Below, piece after piece: positions 43,529 to 51,140 of a DNA stretch of 51,140 nt. Each line of letters begins with the position of its first letter. The stretch's first letter is position 1. The DNA comes from Lachnospiraceae bacterium (GTDB taxonomy: Bacteria > Bacillota > Clostridia > Lachnospirales > Lachnospiraceae). Below the pieces are notes generated by a model. The model was not told the origin of the DNA and did no database searches. It worked only from the letters and a program-made list of their open reading frames with translations. The stretch spans positions 17,082 to 68,221 of the forward strand of contig JAAVIA010000014.1 of NCBI GenBank assembly GCA_014799405.1, read 5' to 3'. Both the position numbers and the translations under genes were made by a program.

Positions 43529-44533
43529 TTAATTCCATTCAAGCTCATGAGACTCACTTGTCCTCGTTCTTGTCAGAAGCTGGTTCATGGCTTCCGTTGT
43601 GTCTAAATCCTCAAACAGCACCCTATTTACCATTTCAATCAAAGGCATTTCTATACCGTATTTTTTACTTAAACTAAAGGCTGCCTTTGCAGAATAAACG
43701 CCCTCAACAACCATGTGCACTTCCTCCATAGCCTCCTTGTAAGACTTTCCCTGTCCCATAAGAACTCCGGCCCTTCTGTTTCTGCTGTGTTTTGAGGCAC
43801 AGGTTACAATAAGGTCACCGATACCGGAAAGTCCTGCAAAGGTTTCCGAATGTCCACCCATGGCAACTCCAAGTCTCGTAATCTCTGATATTCCCCTTGT
43901 AATGATTGCCGCCATCGCATTGTCTCCGCAGCCAAGTCCGTCTGCAATTCCCGCCGCAAGTGCAATGACATTTTTCAGTGCTCCACCAAGCTCTATTCCT
44001 ATAACGTCAGGACTTGTGTACACCCTGAATACATCACACATAAACGTATCCTGAATAAGCATTGCAGTGTCCTTATCAGTCGCCCCTGCCACAATGGTTG
44101 TAGGAAGAAGCTTTCCAACCTCCTCCGCATGGCTTGGTCCTGACAGAACGCCCATTTTTGCACCTGGTATCTCACTTAAAATAACATCTGTGAGAACCAT
44201 AAGAGTGTCCTCCTCAATTCCCTTTGATACATTTACAATAATAGGCTCATTAACATATGGAGCTATCGTTTTTGCAGTATTTCTTACAAAAGGGGACGGA
44301 ACAGACATAACAATAATCTCCGCATCTTTTACAGACTCCTCTGCATCTGTGGTAAATGTAACACTCTCATCTATTTTTATACCGGGAAGCTTTGTCACAT
44401 GCTCTCTGTGTTCCTTTAACATTTTTATTTCATCTTCATCTATAGACCACACGCTTACCTTATGTCCGTTATGCGCAAGTAAAACCGTAAGTGCTATTCC
44501 CCAGCTTCCTGCTCCCAAAACGCTAATATTCAT
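43529..44533 (-). CDS. gpsA: Glycerol-3-phosphate dehydrogenase [NAD(P)+]
   Basis: A 334-residue enzyme making sn-glycerol 3-phosphate for phospholipids. The NAD(P)-binding loop is GAGSWGIAL (7-15); the catalytic lysine is in GGALKNVIALAAGIADGLG, and NRRAGVLMGQG is the C-terminal binding site. Next to plsY, which uses the product. Typical length. The ATG is clear. Confidence 0.97.
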   Translation of the reverse strand: MNISVLGAGSWGIALTVLLAHNGHKVSVWSIDEDEIKMLKEHREHVTKLPGIKIDESVTFTTDAEESVKDAEIIVMSVPSPFVRNTAKTIAPYVNEPIIVNVSKGIEEDTLMVLTDVILSEIPGAKMGVLSGPSHAEEVGKLLPTTIVAGATDKDTAMLIQDTFMCDVFRVYTSPDVIGIELGGALKNVIALAAGIADGLGCGDNAMAAIITRGISEITRLGVAMGGHSETFAGLSGIGDLIVTCASKHSRNRRAGVLMGQGKSYKEAMEEVHMVVEGVYSAKAAFSLSKKYGIEMPLIEMVNRVLFEDLDTTEAMNQLLTRTRTSESHELEWN

Positions 44534-44570
44534 CCCATTTACCTCTGACTTTCTTTTTTATAATCTTGTC

Positions 44571-45242
44571 CTACGCCTCTTTTTTGCTTCCAAGCTTATT
44601 TTCCTCATGATTAATAAGCCTCTTTATGTTAGCCTTATGTCTGTATATTGCCATAAGTGCCATAACAATAACAACTATTACACTTTCAATCATACATTCC
44701 TTTGATGCCGCCACATTCAAATCAAAGGAATATTTACCTGACAACGCAAATATTGTATACATTGTGGCAAAGGTAGTTACCATAAGAATGGAGCCAAGTG
44801 AAACATACCTTGTAATTGCCACTGCAATAGTAAATACGACAAGGCAAGTAAGTATTATAACAGGATCCAAAAAACCAAGAACGACTCCTGCCGTAGCGGC
44901 AATTCCCTTTCCGCCCTTAAACTTAAGATAAAACGGAAAATTATGTCCAAGTACAACGCCAAAGCCTGCATAGGCAATAAACATGTAAACCTCATTTGGA
45001 TATATGCCCTTCATAATAAGCCTTACAGCTACGACAGCAATAACCGCCTTAAAAACATCGCCAAGAAAAACGACAAGTCCCGCTTTCTTACCCAATACAC
45101 GAAGGGCATTTGTAGTTCCCGCATTACCGCTTCCATACTCACGGATATCAATTCCATTGAGCCTTCCATATATATATGACGTCTGCAAAAGACCACATAA
45201 ATAGCCTCCTGCAAGGCAAAGTATTCTTGCAAGTATCATCAT
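44571..45242 (-). CDS. plsY: PlsY, acyl-phosphate:glycerol-3-phosphate acyltransferase
   Basis: A 223-residue membrane protein with about six helices that attaches the first acyl chain to glycerol 3-phosphate. Conserved loops are [18 protein letters not shown] and [17 protein letters not shown]. The first of two ATG codons overlaps the der stop by four bases (ATGA). Its C-terminal tail is a little longer and basic compared with usual PlsY. It works in step with gpsA. Confidence 0.95.
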   Translation of the reverse strand: MMILARILCLAGGYLCGLLQTSYIYGRLNGIDIREYGSGNAGTTNALRVLGKKAGLVVFLGDVFKAVIAVVAVRLIMKGIYPNEVYMFIAYAGFGVVLGHNFPFYLKFKGGKGIAATAGVVLGFLDPVIILTCLVVFTIAVAITRYVSLGSILMVTTFATMYTIFALSGKYSFDLNVAASKECMIESVIVVIVMALMAIYRHKANIKRLINHEENKLGSKKEA

Positions 45243-46561
45243 TTTTCTTTCCTCTCACGTACTATAAACTTAAGGGGTGTTCCTCTGAAGCCAAACGCCT
45301 CCCTGATTTTATTTTCCAGATATCTTGTATATGAAAAATGCATAAGCTCCTTATCGTTTACAAATATGACAAATGTAGGAGGCTTAACAGAAACCTGTGT
45401 AACATAATAAATTCTAAGCCTCTTTCCCTTATCTGACGGTGGCTGGTTAAGTGCAACCGCCTCGGTAACAATCTCGTTAACTACACCCGTTGAAATCCTT
45501 AAAGAATGGTTTTCAATGACCATATCAATAATTTCAAACAGCTTATTCAGCCTCTGACCTGTTTTTGCAGATACAAACAAAAGCTCCGCATAAGGCATGT
45601 AGGAGAGCTTTTGCCTGATTTCCTCAGTAAACTTGTATATGGTCTTATCATCCTTTTCTATGGCATCCCACTTGTTGACAACAATTATCATGCCCTTGCC
45701 CCGCTCATGGGCAATACCTGCAATCTTTGTATCCTGCTCGGTTATACCCTCCTCCGCATCTATAACAAGAACGGCAACATTACATCTTTCAACCGCCGAT
45801 ACAGTTCGTATAATACTGTATCGCTCGATTTCTTCCTTTATTTTATTTTTTCTTCTAAGACCTGCGGTGTCAATAAATACATATTCCGTCCCATTTCTTT
45901 TAATGGAGGTATCAATTGCATCCCTTGTTGTTCCCGCTATATCGGATACAATTACACGTTCCTCACCGATAAGCTTATTTATAATGGAGGATTTTCCCAC
46001 ATTGGGCTTACCGATAATTGCAATTCTCGGTCTTTCGTCCTCGTCCTCATTCTCACCGTTTCCTTTAAAATATTTTACAACCTCATCCAGCATGTCCCCT
46101 ATACCAAGCTGGGATGCGGCAGATACAGGCATAGGGTCACCAAGCCCAAGATTATAAAATTCATACACGTCAGGCATAAATTTCTCAAAGCTATCTACCT
46201 TATTTACAACAAGAACAACCGGCTTGCCCGACCGCCTCAGCATATCTGCAACCTTTCCGTCTGCATCAACAAGCCCCTGTCGCACATCCGTTAAAAACAT
46301 AATAACATCGGCGGTAGATATGGCTATCTCTGCCTGTTCCCGCATGCTCTTTAATATAATGTCCTTGCTCTCAGGCTCAATTCCTCCCGTGTCAACTATC
46401 GTAAAATTATATTTAAGCCATGATACATCTGCGTAAATTCTGTCTCTTGTTACGCCCGGTGTATCCTGAACGATTGATATTCTGTCTCCTGCCAATGCGT
46501 TAAATAATGTTGATTTACCCACATTAGGTCTTCCCACAATGGCAACTACCGGTTTACTCAT
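45239..46561 (-). CDS. der: Der (EngA), double-domain ribosome-assembly GTPase
   Basis: A 440-residue protein with two GTPase domains: the first with [12 protein letters not shown] and NKVD; the second with [12 protein letters not shown] and NKWD. A C-terminal KH-like domain ([20 protein letters not shown]) binds 23S rRNA. It matures the 50S subunit. Upstream lie a hairpin and a promoter. Its stop overlaps plsY. Confidence 0.97.
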   Translation of the reverse strand: MSKPVVAIVGRPNVGKSTLFNALAGDRISIVQDTPGVTRDRIYADVSWLKYNFTIVDTGGIEPESKDIILKSMREQAEIAISTADVIMFLTDVRQGLVDADGKVADMLRRSGKPVVLVVNKVDSFEKFMPDVYEFYNLGLGDPMPVSAASQLGIGDMLDEVVKYFKGNGENEDEDERPRIAIIGKPNVGKSSIINKLIGEERVIVSDIAGTTRDAIDTSIKRNGTEYVFIDTAGLRRKNKIKEEIERYSIIRTVSAVERCNVAVLVIDAEEGITEQDTKIAGIAHERGKGMIIVVNKWDAIEKDDKTIYKFTEEIRQKLSYMPYAELLFVSAKTGQRLNKLFEIIDMVIENHSLRISTGVVNEIVTEAVALNQPPSDKGKRLRIYYVTQVSVKPPTFVIFVNDKELMHFSYTRYLENKIREAFGFRGTPLKFIVRERKEK

Positions 46562-46584
46562 TTCCTTAATCCTTCCATATTGAA

Positions 46585-46605
46585 CACCACCATCCTGTGG
46601 TGGTG
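46585..46605 (-). promoter_or_regulatory. Leader hairpin before der
   Basis: CACCACCA (46585-46592) pairs perfectly with TGGTGGTG (46598-46605) around a 5-base loop. It lies in the transcript between the promoter and the der start, about 25 bases before the ATG. No T-run follows, so it is more likely a leader structure than a terminator. Confidence 0.55.
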
Positions 46606-46637
46606 CAATTTCGTAAAATAAAATGCCACTGCGTTCA

Positions 46638-46666
46638 ATTGTACAATAATCCCTTTGAATTGTAAA
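46638..46666 (-). promoter_or_regulatory. Sigma-A-type promoter of der-plsY-gpsA
   Basis: TTTACA (46661-46666), a 17-base spacer and TACAAT (46638-46643) lie on the minus strand in the gap between pgeF and der. The predicted leader is about 70 bases and contains the hairpin. Confidence 0.7.
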
Positions 46667-46689
46667 GATTTTTAAATACTATGTGCTAC

Positions 46690-47631
46690 TTATTTAAGCA
46701 TTAGAACTGCTGCCAAATTTCCTCTCATTCCCTTCGATGCCCTGTGTGAAAACAGAATGTTGCTGTTACAGCAGGTGCATAAGTCGGGCATGGCAATATT
46801 CTCCTCCTTAATCCCTGCCAAAAGAAGCGTATGTCTACATGCCTGATGGAGATTTAGCTGATATTTACCGTTATCCTTTTTATAAAATAAATCATCATAT
46901 ACCTTTTCATCAAAGGCATCCCTGATTTTTCCAATAACGTCCCCGTCTACCTCGTAGCATTCCTGACATATGGATGGTCCTATGGCACAGATTATATTCT
47001 TTGGATTGCTTCCATAAGCATCACCCATAGCCCCTATAACCTTCATTCCGATTTTTTCCACCGTTCCCTTCCAGCCTGAATGTGCAAGTGCCACCGCCTC
47101 ATTTACAGGGTCATAAAAAAACAGAGGAACACAATCAGCGTAAAATGTCATAAGGGGGATTTCACGCTCATTTGTCATAAGGGCATCTATATTCTCTATG
47201 TCGCTTTCCCGTAAAAAGCCCTTTCCCTTATCCTCTTTTTTTACAATATGAATATTTGTATTGTGAAGCTGGTCGGAAAATACAAGACTATTTTCATCAT
47301 ATCCAACCGCAGCAGCAAAGCGTCTATGATTTAAAATAACATTTTCCTCCTCGTCGCCCCTTGAAAAGCTTAAATTCATGGAGGCAAGATGCTTTTTGCT
47401 CACACCGCCAAGCCTTGTTGAAAATCCATGCACCAAATCCTCATATTCAGAAAAAATATTATATTTAAGAACCGGAACAAGGGCATCTCCTCCAAATCCC
47501 TTAACAAGCTTATAGTCTATACATGTGCTTCTTTCACCGTATGAAAAGGGAGGTATAAACTTAAGCTTATCCTCCTGTCTTTTCAAAATCTCTCCATCCA
47601 TAAGTTTTAAATCAAATTTAACTCTTTCCAT
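46690..47631 (-). CDS. pgeF: PgeF / YfiH-family laccase-domain protein
   Basis: A 313-residue protein of the multicopper-like YfiH family, now known as peptidoglycan editing factor / purine-nucleoside phosphorylase-type enzyme. Motifs: VHGFSTRLGGVS, TFYADCVPLFFYDP, AHSGWKGT and GPSICQECYEV, with the histidines and cysteines that bind zinc. The N-terminal 60 residues (before YKLVKGFGG) are longer than in many homologues. Its partners cannot be told from the context. Confidence 0.88.
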   Translation of the reverse strand: MERVKFDLKLMDGEILKRQEDKLKFIPPFSYGERSTCIDYKLVKGFGGDALVPVLKYNIFSEYEDLVHGFSTRLGGVSKKHLASMNLSFSRGDEEENVILNHRRFAAAVGYDENSLVFSDQLHNTNIHIVKKEDKGKGFLRESDIENIDALMTNEREIPLMTFYADCVPLFFYDPVNEAVALAHSGWKGTVEKIGMKVIGAMGDAYGSNPKNIICAIGPSICQECYEVDGDVIGKIRDAFDEKVYDDLFYKKDNGKYQLNLHQACRHTLLLAGIKEENIAMPDLCTCCNSNILFSHRASKGMRGNLAAVLMLK

Positions 47632-47655
47632 TATTATTTTATCCTTTTCCTTATT

Positions 47656-48021
47656 CTATGTATGAAACTCAAATGCATTTTCCACATGCTTAACGGTTCC
47701 GTCACTGTATATACCTATTACGTCAAACCTGCACGGCAGATTTTTGCCGTAACCATATCTGCTGTAATGATAAAGCGCCGTGCGGCATATTTTCTTCTGT
47801 TTCCTTTCATCAACGGCACTTAAAGGGTCGCCATAGCATTCCGTGCTTCTGTATTTACATTCACAGTATACCAATGTCCGCTCACTCATGGCAATAATAT
47901 CTATCTCGCCATAACGGTTTCCATAATTTCTCGATAAAATTTTATAGTCCTTACTTTTCAGATAATCCGCTGCGATATCCTCGTAATGATTTCCGATTTC
48001 ACGCTTATTTATAAATCTCAC
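47656..48021 (-). CDS. YraN / UPF0102-family endonuclease-like protein
   Basis: A 121-residue protein with the restriction-endonuclease-like core NYGNRYGEIDIIAMSERTLVYCECKYR: the D in GEID and the E and K in CECK form the nuclease triad. The family is widespread next to rnhB; its substrate is unknown. The GTG at 48021 is preferred because the gene follows the fhlB stop by two bases. A weak ribosome site overlaps that stop. Confidence 0.85.
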   Translation of the reverse strand: MRFINKREIGNHYEDIAADYLKSKDYKILSRNYGNRYGEIDIIAMSERTLVYCECKYRSTECYGDPLSAVDERKQKKICRTALYHYSRYGYGKNLPCRFDVIGIYSDGTVKHVENAFEFHT

Positions 48022-48023
48022 CC

Positions 48024-48326
48024 CTAACCTGATATTTTGGACCGTATCTTATCCATTCTGTCAACATAGACAAGTATTTCCGCAACAACGCCATAAAGCT
48101 CAGGAGGTATACAGTCGCCTACGTCAAGCTTCAAAAGGGTATCAGCAAGGTTTGTATCCTTGTAAAGAGGTACATCGCTTTCCTTTGCCTTGTCAATAAT
48201 CTTGTCCGCAAGTGCTCCCTGACCTGCTGCAACAACCTGCGGTGCCTGATTGGAAGGGTCATATAAAAGAGCTACCGCCTTTTTCTTTGGCTGTGCATTA
48301 TTCTGTTCTTGTCCGTACTCTGTCAT
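48024..48326 (-). CDS. FhlB-type protein (FlhB C-terminal-domain homologue)
   Basis: A 100-residue protein that matches the C-terminal half of FlhB alone: KKKAVALLYDPSNQAPQVVAAGQGALADKIIDKAKESDVPLYKD. It lacks the NPTH cleavage site and membrane part. In B. subtilis the equivalent (YlqH) lies with YlqG after rnhB, the same order as here. Paralogues of this type can stand in for the FlhB C-domain; a role in the export switch is inference. Confidence 0.88.
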   Translation of the reverse strand: MTEYGQEQNNAQPKKKAVALLYDPSNQAPQVVAAGQGALADKIIDKAKESDVPLYKDTNLADTLLKLDVGDCIPPELYGVVAEILVYVDRMDKIRSKISG

Positions 48327-48334
48327 ATAATCAC

Positions 48335-50107
48335 CTACATTCTTACATCAAAGGAATATCTCTTAACACTTTGCTCTAACTCACTTCCAAGCATTTCATC
48401 CACAACCATGTTCGACTTTGTATTTAAGGAAGGCTCTCTGGTTATAACCTCATTTGTAAGACTTAAACCGTTTTCATTTATCGCCCTCTCAAGCATTGTC
48501 ATATGCTCGTCAATAATACGGGCGCTTATTTCATCATCCACATAAAATCTTGTGTGAACCGTACTTCCGTGAAGGCTTACATGAACATCGGTAGCTCCAA
48601 GATGCTCCATATCAAGATGAAGCAGTGCGCTTATGTCCTTATTTGCATCCTTCATTGCCTTTTTGTTCATATATACAAACAAATCCGAGTTCATCTCACT
48701 ACTCTGTGTTTTTACGGGAATCTGAGCATAAACATACATGTTATTTAAGTTCTGCATAAAATCTATTCTTTCCTGAACACTTTTTGCAGACTGGTTAAGG
48801 TTATTACTATCCCCTGCCCCACTGTGGGATAACGTGTCCATAAGCTTATTTGTCTTATCATATATTTTATTGTACAAATCATCTATTTCCTTAGGATTTT
48901 TCATTTCCTCAGGATTAAGCGAAAACTTCTTTTTTGTTCCCTCGTTCACAAGGGCATTAAATTCCTTTGATGCAAAAAAATCCTTTATCGCCTCGTCAGG
49001 TATTTTCTCTGCATTATTTGATATTACTGCATCTATATTGTTCATAAGCTTCACCGGAGAATCAGACTCCTTTGCAACCTTGGAGAGTGCCTCCTTATCA
49101 AAGCCCATTTTATTAAGCTTATCAAAAATGTTATTTATGTCCTCACGGTTCATTCCCGTATTTTCCGCAAGCTCTTTAAGCTCATTTCCAAGTGTATCCG
49201 CATTTATGCTTCCCTGTATCTCGCTTTCATTTTGTACTGAATTTAGCAAATCGCCTTCTTCCGATACAAAATCACCTGCCTGAAAGATTTCCTCAGAAAT
49301 AAGTGCTGCCTCAGGATTCACCTTAATGCTCTGCAATGCTTCAGTGGAAAAATCCCGACTGTCCGATATAATGTCAAGGATATCCCTGTTAAGCTTAAGC
49401 ATATCTGATATGCTTCCCGACTGCCCAAGCTCATTAAAAGCTGACGTGGAAAAATCCGCTATGTCAGCAGCAAGACGTCCAAGGTCTGACGAGAGCTGGT
49501 GGCTGTTATTCATGTAATCCTGATATTGGCTTATATTTGTCTCGTTAATGGGAAGTCCAAGCTTATTTAAGGAGGCAAGCGTGTCTATGGAAGCATCGGG
49601 GAATTTATAGGACTGCTGTATCAGCTGTTGCATATGTCCCTTATCCACCGGCATTCCCCTGTTCATAAGTGCCTCTGCAATCTGATAATTTTTTTCCGTC
49701 GGCATAAGGCCATTTGCGTCAAGCACCTTAAAAATGGCATTATCCTTCATAGCTCCCACAGATTCAGTCTGTGGCTTTATAAGCACGCTTGAGCCGTTAT
49801 TTTCCTGAACCTGAAATAAGATATTGTCCCCTATGTTAAGACTAAGGGAATCAAGCATACGGGCATTTAAAACACCCTTCCCCTCCATGGAAATGCTTAC
49901 CATATTATTTGTTATATCAAGTATCTGCCCGCGAAATATCTGTCCAACGTCAACCTTTGCAATTGCGTTGTTGGCAGAAACGGGAGCCTGACTCACAGGA
50001 TTTGCATTTTGAGCCTGCTCTGTGGAAACCTTTGCTCCCTGCTCACCCGAATATACGTTATTTAACTGTTTTCCTCCTAGGTAGATTCCCCTGTCAGAAA
50101 TGTTCAT
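48335..50107 (-). CDS. FliK-like protein (YlqG type)
   Basis: A 590-residue, mostly polar and helical protein rich in Asn, Asp, Ser and Leu. Its C-terminus at about 490-560 (LLHLDMEHLGATDVHVSLHGSTVHTRFYVDDEISARIIDEHM) resembles the Flg_hook domain of FliK, in addition to the fliK gene at 10794. The N-terminal part has a QIFRGQILDITNNMVSISMEGKG beta-rich unit. B. subtilis encodes a similar FliK-like protein (YlqG) between rnhB and ylqH. Its exact job there is not known to me; here it forms a pair with the FhlB gene. Confidence 0.75.
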   Translation of the reverse strand: MNISDRGIYLGGKQLNNVYSGEQGAKVSTEQAQNANPVSQAPVSANNAIAKVDVGQIFRGQILDITNNMVSISMEGKGVLNARMLDSLSLNIGDNILFQVQENNGSSVLIKPQTESVGAMKDNAIFKVLDANGLMPTEKNYQIAEALMNRGMPVDKGHMQQLIQQSYKFPDASIDTLASLNKLGLPINETNISQYQDYMNNSHQLSSDLGRLAADIADFSTSAFNELGQSGSISDMLKLNRDILDIISDSRDFSTEALQSIKVNPEAALISEEIFQAGDFVSEEGDLLNSVQNESEIQGSINADTLGNELKELAENTGMNREDINNIFDKLNKMGFDKEALSKVAKESDSPVKLMNNIDAVISNNAEKIPDEAIKDFFASKEFNALVNEGTKKKFSLNPEEMKNPKEIDDLYNKIYDKTNKLMDTLSHSGAGDSNNLNQSAKSVQERIDFMQNLNNMYVYAQIPVKTQSSEMNSDLFVYMNKKAMKDANKDISALLHLDMEHLGATDVHVSLHGSTVHTRFYVDDEISARIIDEHMTMLERAINENGLSLTNEVITREPSLNTKSNMVVDEMLGSELEQSVKRYSFDVRM

Positions 50108-50109
50108 AT

Positions 50110-50883
50110 TTATACTCCCACAAAATTTTTTATAAATGTTCTCCTATGTATATCACACGGTCCCTTTGCCTTTAATGCCGCTATGTGTGCAGCAGAACCA
50201 TATCCCACATTGCTTTTGAAATCATATCCGGGATAAAGCTTATCATATTCTGCCATCATGCGGTCCCTTGTCACCTTTGCAACAATACTCGCCGCAGCTA
50301 TGGAGGCAGATAAGGTATCCCCTTTAATTATCGGCACCTGTGATATGTTTACATTAGGTATTTTCACCGCATCATTTAATAATATGTCAGGCGTTACCTT
50401 TAAATTAGATATGGACATTCTCATAGCCTCATAGGTGGCATTTAAAATGTTAATCTCATCTATCCTTTTCTCACCTGATATGCCTATACTGTATGCAACG
50501 GCATTATTTATTATTATATCATATAATGCCTCTCTTTTCTTCGCTGAAAGCTGTTTTGAATCATTAAGATAACGGATTTTTTCATTGCACGGAAGGATAA
50601 CAGCGCATGTGACAACAGGTCCTGCAAGGGGACCTCTCCCAACCTCATCAATACCGCATATATACTTGTACCCCTGCTCCGTATACTTTTTTTCAAAGGA
50701 ATACATTTTTTCAGTTCTCTTGGTTTCTTTGTCATATTCCTCTATCTTCTTTTTTGCAGAGCCTACAACCGAGATAACACCGCCACGCTCATCTCCCGAA
50801 AATTCACTTACAAACATCTCCAATGCAGCTTTGTCATCAGCGTCAATGCCCTTGTATATGCTTTTAATTTCTCCTATGTTCAT
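50110..50883 (-). CDS. rnhB: Ribonuclease HII
   Basis: A 257-residue RNase HII removing ribonucleotides from DNA. The active-site motif is CGIDEVGRGPLAGPVV with D79 and E80; LNDSKQLS and the later LLNDAVKIP (D171) complete the site. A 70-residue N-terminal extension precedes the catalytic core, common in Firmicutes. The ATG at 50883 has GAGGAG upstream and the gene ends two bases before the FliK-like gene. It heads this group. Confidence 0.95.
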   Translation of the reverse strand: MNIGEIKSIYKGIDADDKAALEMFVSEFSGDERGGVISVVGSAKKKIEEYDKETKRTEKMYSFEKKYTEQGYKYICGIDEVGRGPLAGPVVTCAVILPCNEKIRYLNDSKQLSAKKREALYDIIINNAVAYSIGISGEKRIDEINILNATYEAMRMSISNLKVTPDILLNDAVKIPNVNISQVPIIKGDTLSASIAAASIVAKVTRDRMMAEYDKLYPGYDFKSNVGYGSAAHIAALKAKGPCDIHRRTFIKNFVGV

Positions 50884-51140
50884 ATTAAAATTCTCCTCGT
50901 ATTTACCAATATGTGAAACAAAGAGGCTGTTGCAGTAAGAATTTAAGACACATATAAAATTACGCTGACAAACTCCCTTCGCTCAGACAGCACTACGCAG
51001 CATGTTTCATTGCAAATTATCGTGGGTATTCTAAACGGTCTTGTTGTCAAATTCAAAATACACATACTGATTGGCAACATGGCTGTGTACGAGTTCAAGG
51101 GAGTGCTCCACAAGCCATAATAGAAAAGCAAAATATCTCA
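50884..51140. other. Gene-free right edge, possibly a dispersed repeat
   Basis: I see no gene that I can support in the last 257 bases. There is a short CTGTTGCAG-type sequence near 50928 similar to the flgE terminator arm, and on the plus strand TGTTGTCAA (51042-51050) can pair with TTGGCAACA (51071-51079). The frame at 50943-51131 is closed at both ends and is poor protein. A remnant of a repeat, or an RNA whose other part lies outside, are both possible. Confidence 0.45.

Noticed and set aside
50943-51131. 62-residue reading frame at the right edge, minus strand
   Set aside because: A stop closes it at the edge, it has no ribosome site and the protein is not convincing; no gene runs in from the right in that frame.

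Overview
The window looks like a chromosomal piece of a motile, low-GC Gram-positive anaerobe of the Clostridia, most likely a Lachnospiraceae (Lachnospira / Eubacterium / Roseburia type). The grounds are an AT-rich sequence with strong GGAGG ribosome sites, a Firmicutes-type fla/che operon (fliY with CheC-like repeats, an embedded cheY, flbD, a ylxF/MotE-like gene), spoIVA and a GerW/YtfJ protein, and a large 2-hydroxyacyl-CoA dehydratase activase-like protein. The taxonomy is inference. Nearly every gene is on the minus strand; the activase at 31889-36103 is the one long plus-strand gene.

Region 1 (1-19740) is one long flagellar operon read right to left: flgB-flgC-fliE-fliF-fliG-fliH-fliI-fliJ-motE-like-fliK-flgD-(TIGR02530-type)-flgE, then a terminator and a fresh sigma-A-type promoter, then flbD-motA-motB-fliL-fliM-fliY-cheY-fliO-fliP-fliQ-fliR-flhB (flhB runs off the left edge). 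Basal body, switch, hook, stator and export gate are all present; flhA, flhF, the che genes and sigD would be expected further left. Many genes overlap or nearly touch, several start with GTG or TTG, and several starts are moved inward here on the basis of the ribosome site.

Region 2 (19744-31716) holds comM-dprA-topA behind a consensus promoter with a leader hairpin that covers the comM ribosome site. Upstream of it is an operon of a 45-residue membrane peptide, a DHH/DHHA1 phosphoesterase, a small alarmone synthetase and a flavin-reductase-like protein. Next come gerW/ytfJ, a DUF2953 protein, two proteins I do not recognise, a degenerate rhomboid-like membrane protein with a zinc ribbon, and a LysM protein.

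Region 3 (31771-39234) is the accessory part. The 1404-residue activase-like gene is followed by a terminator, a duplicated terminator and a four-copy tandem repeat with an exact 37-bp period. A ParE/RelE-type toxin with its antitoxin and an Rpn/PD-(D/E)XK nuclease-transposase follow, then a second copy of the same repeat as a 62-bp direct repeat, and a lipoprotein. A third relative of the repeat lies inverted between scpA and spoIVA, next to a strongly folded 136-bp element.

Region 4 (39235-50883) carries housekeeping and cell-cycle genes: scpB, scpA, spoIVA, an SGNH hydrolase, gpsA, plsY, der, pgeF, yraN, an FhlB-type export-switch protein, a second FliK-like protein and rnhB. Compared with Bacillus subtilis (rnhB-ylqG-ylqH-...-dprA-topA-...-codY-flgB), the same backbone is visible here, opened up by about 23 kb of other genes between fhlB and comM and closed up between topA and flgB.
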